From contig JACATO010001095.1 in the NCBI GenBank assembly GCA_018389105.1, positions 372,001 through 436,000 on the forward strand: DNA of 64,000 bases, given 5' to 3'. Under the pieces are notes generated by a model that saw nothing but the letters and a program-made list of their open reading frames with translations, had not been told where the DNA came from and did not search any database. The position numbers and the translations under genes were made by a program. Each line of letters starts with the position of its first letter. The stretch's first letter is position 1. The DNA comes from Nautilus pompilius. Lineage: Eukaryota > Mollusca > Cephalopoda > Nautilida > Nautilidae. Of this stretch, positions 63,941 through 64,000 are shown piece after piece.

Positions 63941-64000
63941 GCTGGATAAAACAGGACAAACTTGGTAGAACTAGGTAGAGCTTGGTGGAGCTTGGTAGAG
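63941..64000 (+). repeat. 10-bp tandem repeat at window edge
   Basis: Units of CTTGGTAGAG and close variants repeat every 10 bp, four clear copies (63961-64000) after two degenerate ones. The array runs off the right end, so its size is unknown. Confidence 0.8.

Noticed and set aside
1-64000. CRISPR arrays, bacterial operons or prophage features
   Set aside because: The window is plainly eukaryotic, with spliced genes and metazoan transposons; no direct-repeat and spacer arrangement was seen.

Overview
This is an AT-rich metazoan nuclear sequence. It carries five conserved, intron-rich protein genes whose spliced products resemble their human orthologues closely. The many short GT-AG introns, tRNA-like SINE fragments, mariner, Tigger/pogo, hAT and piggyBac-type DNA transposons, and one AT-AC minor-spliceosome intron point to an invertebrate that kept U12 splicing, such as a mollusc or another lophotrochozoan, a chelicerate or a cnidarian. 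The sequence alone does not let me narrow it further.

Layout. 1-1.9 kb: a decayed piggyBac-like element (about 36-1157). 1.9-6.2 kb, minus strand: the 5' exons of a gene that best matches CCDC180, a sperm/ciliary coiled-coil protein, running off the left edge. 6.2-6.5 kb: a compact bidirectional promoter with a perfect RFX X-box. 6.5-17.0 kb, plus: PSMD5, eight exons; intron 2 holds a Tigger/pogo fragment, and intron 6 holds an antisense decayed multicopy mobile gene and a hAT-like element. 17.0-19.6 kb: tail-to-tail intergenic DNA with SINE-like fragments. 19.6-23.7 kb, minus: PGLS, five exons. 25.5-38.2 kb, plus: CDC73 (parafibromin), fourteen exons; intron 9 holds a hAT element with a perfect 8-bp duplication and a nearly full-length mariner, and intron 10 another terminal-inverted-repeat element. 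38.2-43.4 kb: intergenic DNA with a deleted mariner. 43.4-54.8 kb, plus: PPP6C, ten exons, intron 7 being a textbook AT-AC U12 intron. 54.8-64 kb: no gene I can identify, but two CpG-richer promoter-like spots, long microsatellites (a 0.67-kb CA/CGCA array) and a 10-bp tandem array at the right edge.

The five genes act in different processes: proteasome base assembly (PSMD5), oxidative pentose phosphate pathway (PGLS), PAF1-complex transcription elongation (CDC73), PP2A-like Ser/Thr dephosphorylation (PPP6C), and sperm/cilia (CCDC180). They look like a stretch of ancestral gene order rather than a functional cluster; CCDC180, PSMD5 and PPP6C also lie on the long arm of human chromosome 9.

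Three of the five genes (CCDC180, CDC73, PPP6C) each lack one base needed to keep the spliced frame, two of them at short A runs. Indel errors in the assembly are the simplest explanation. PSMD5 and PGLS splice in frame without correction.
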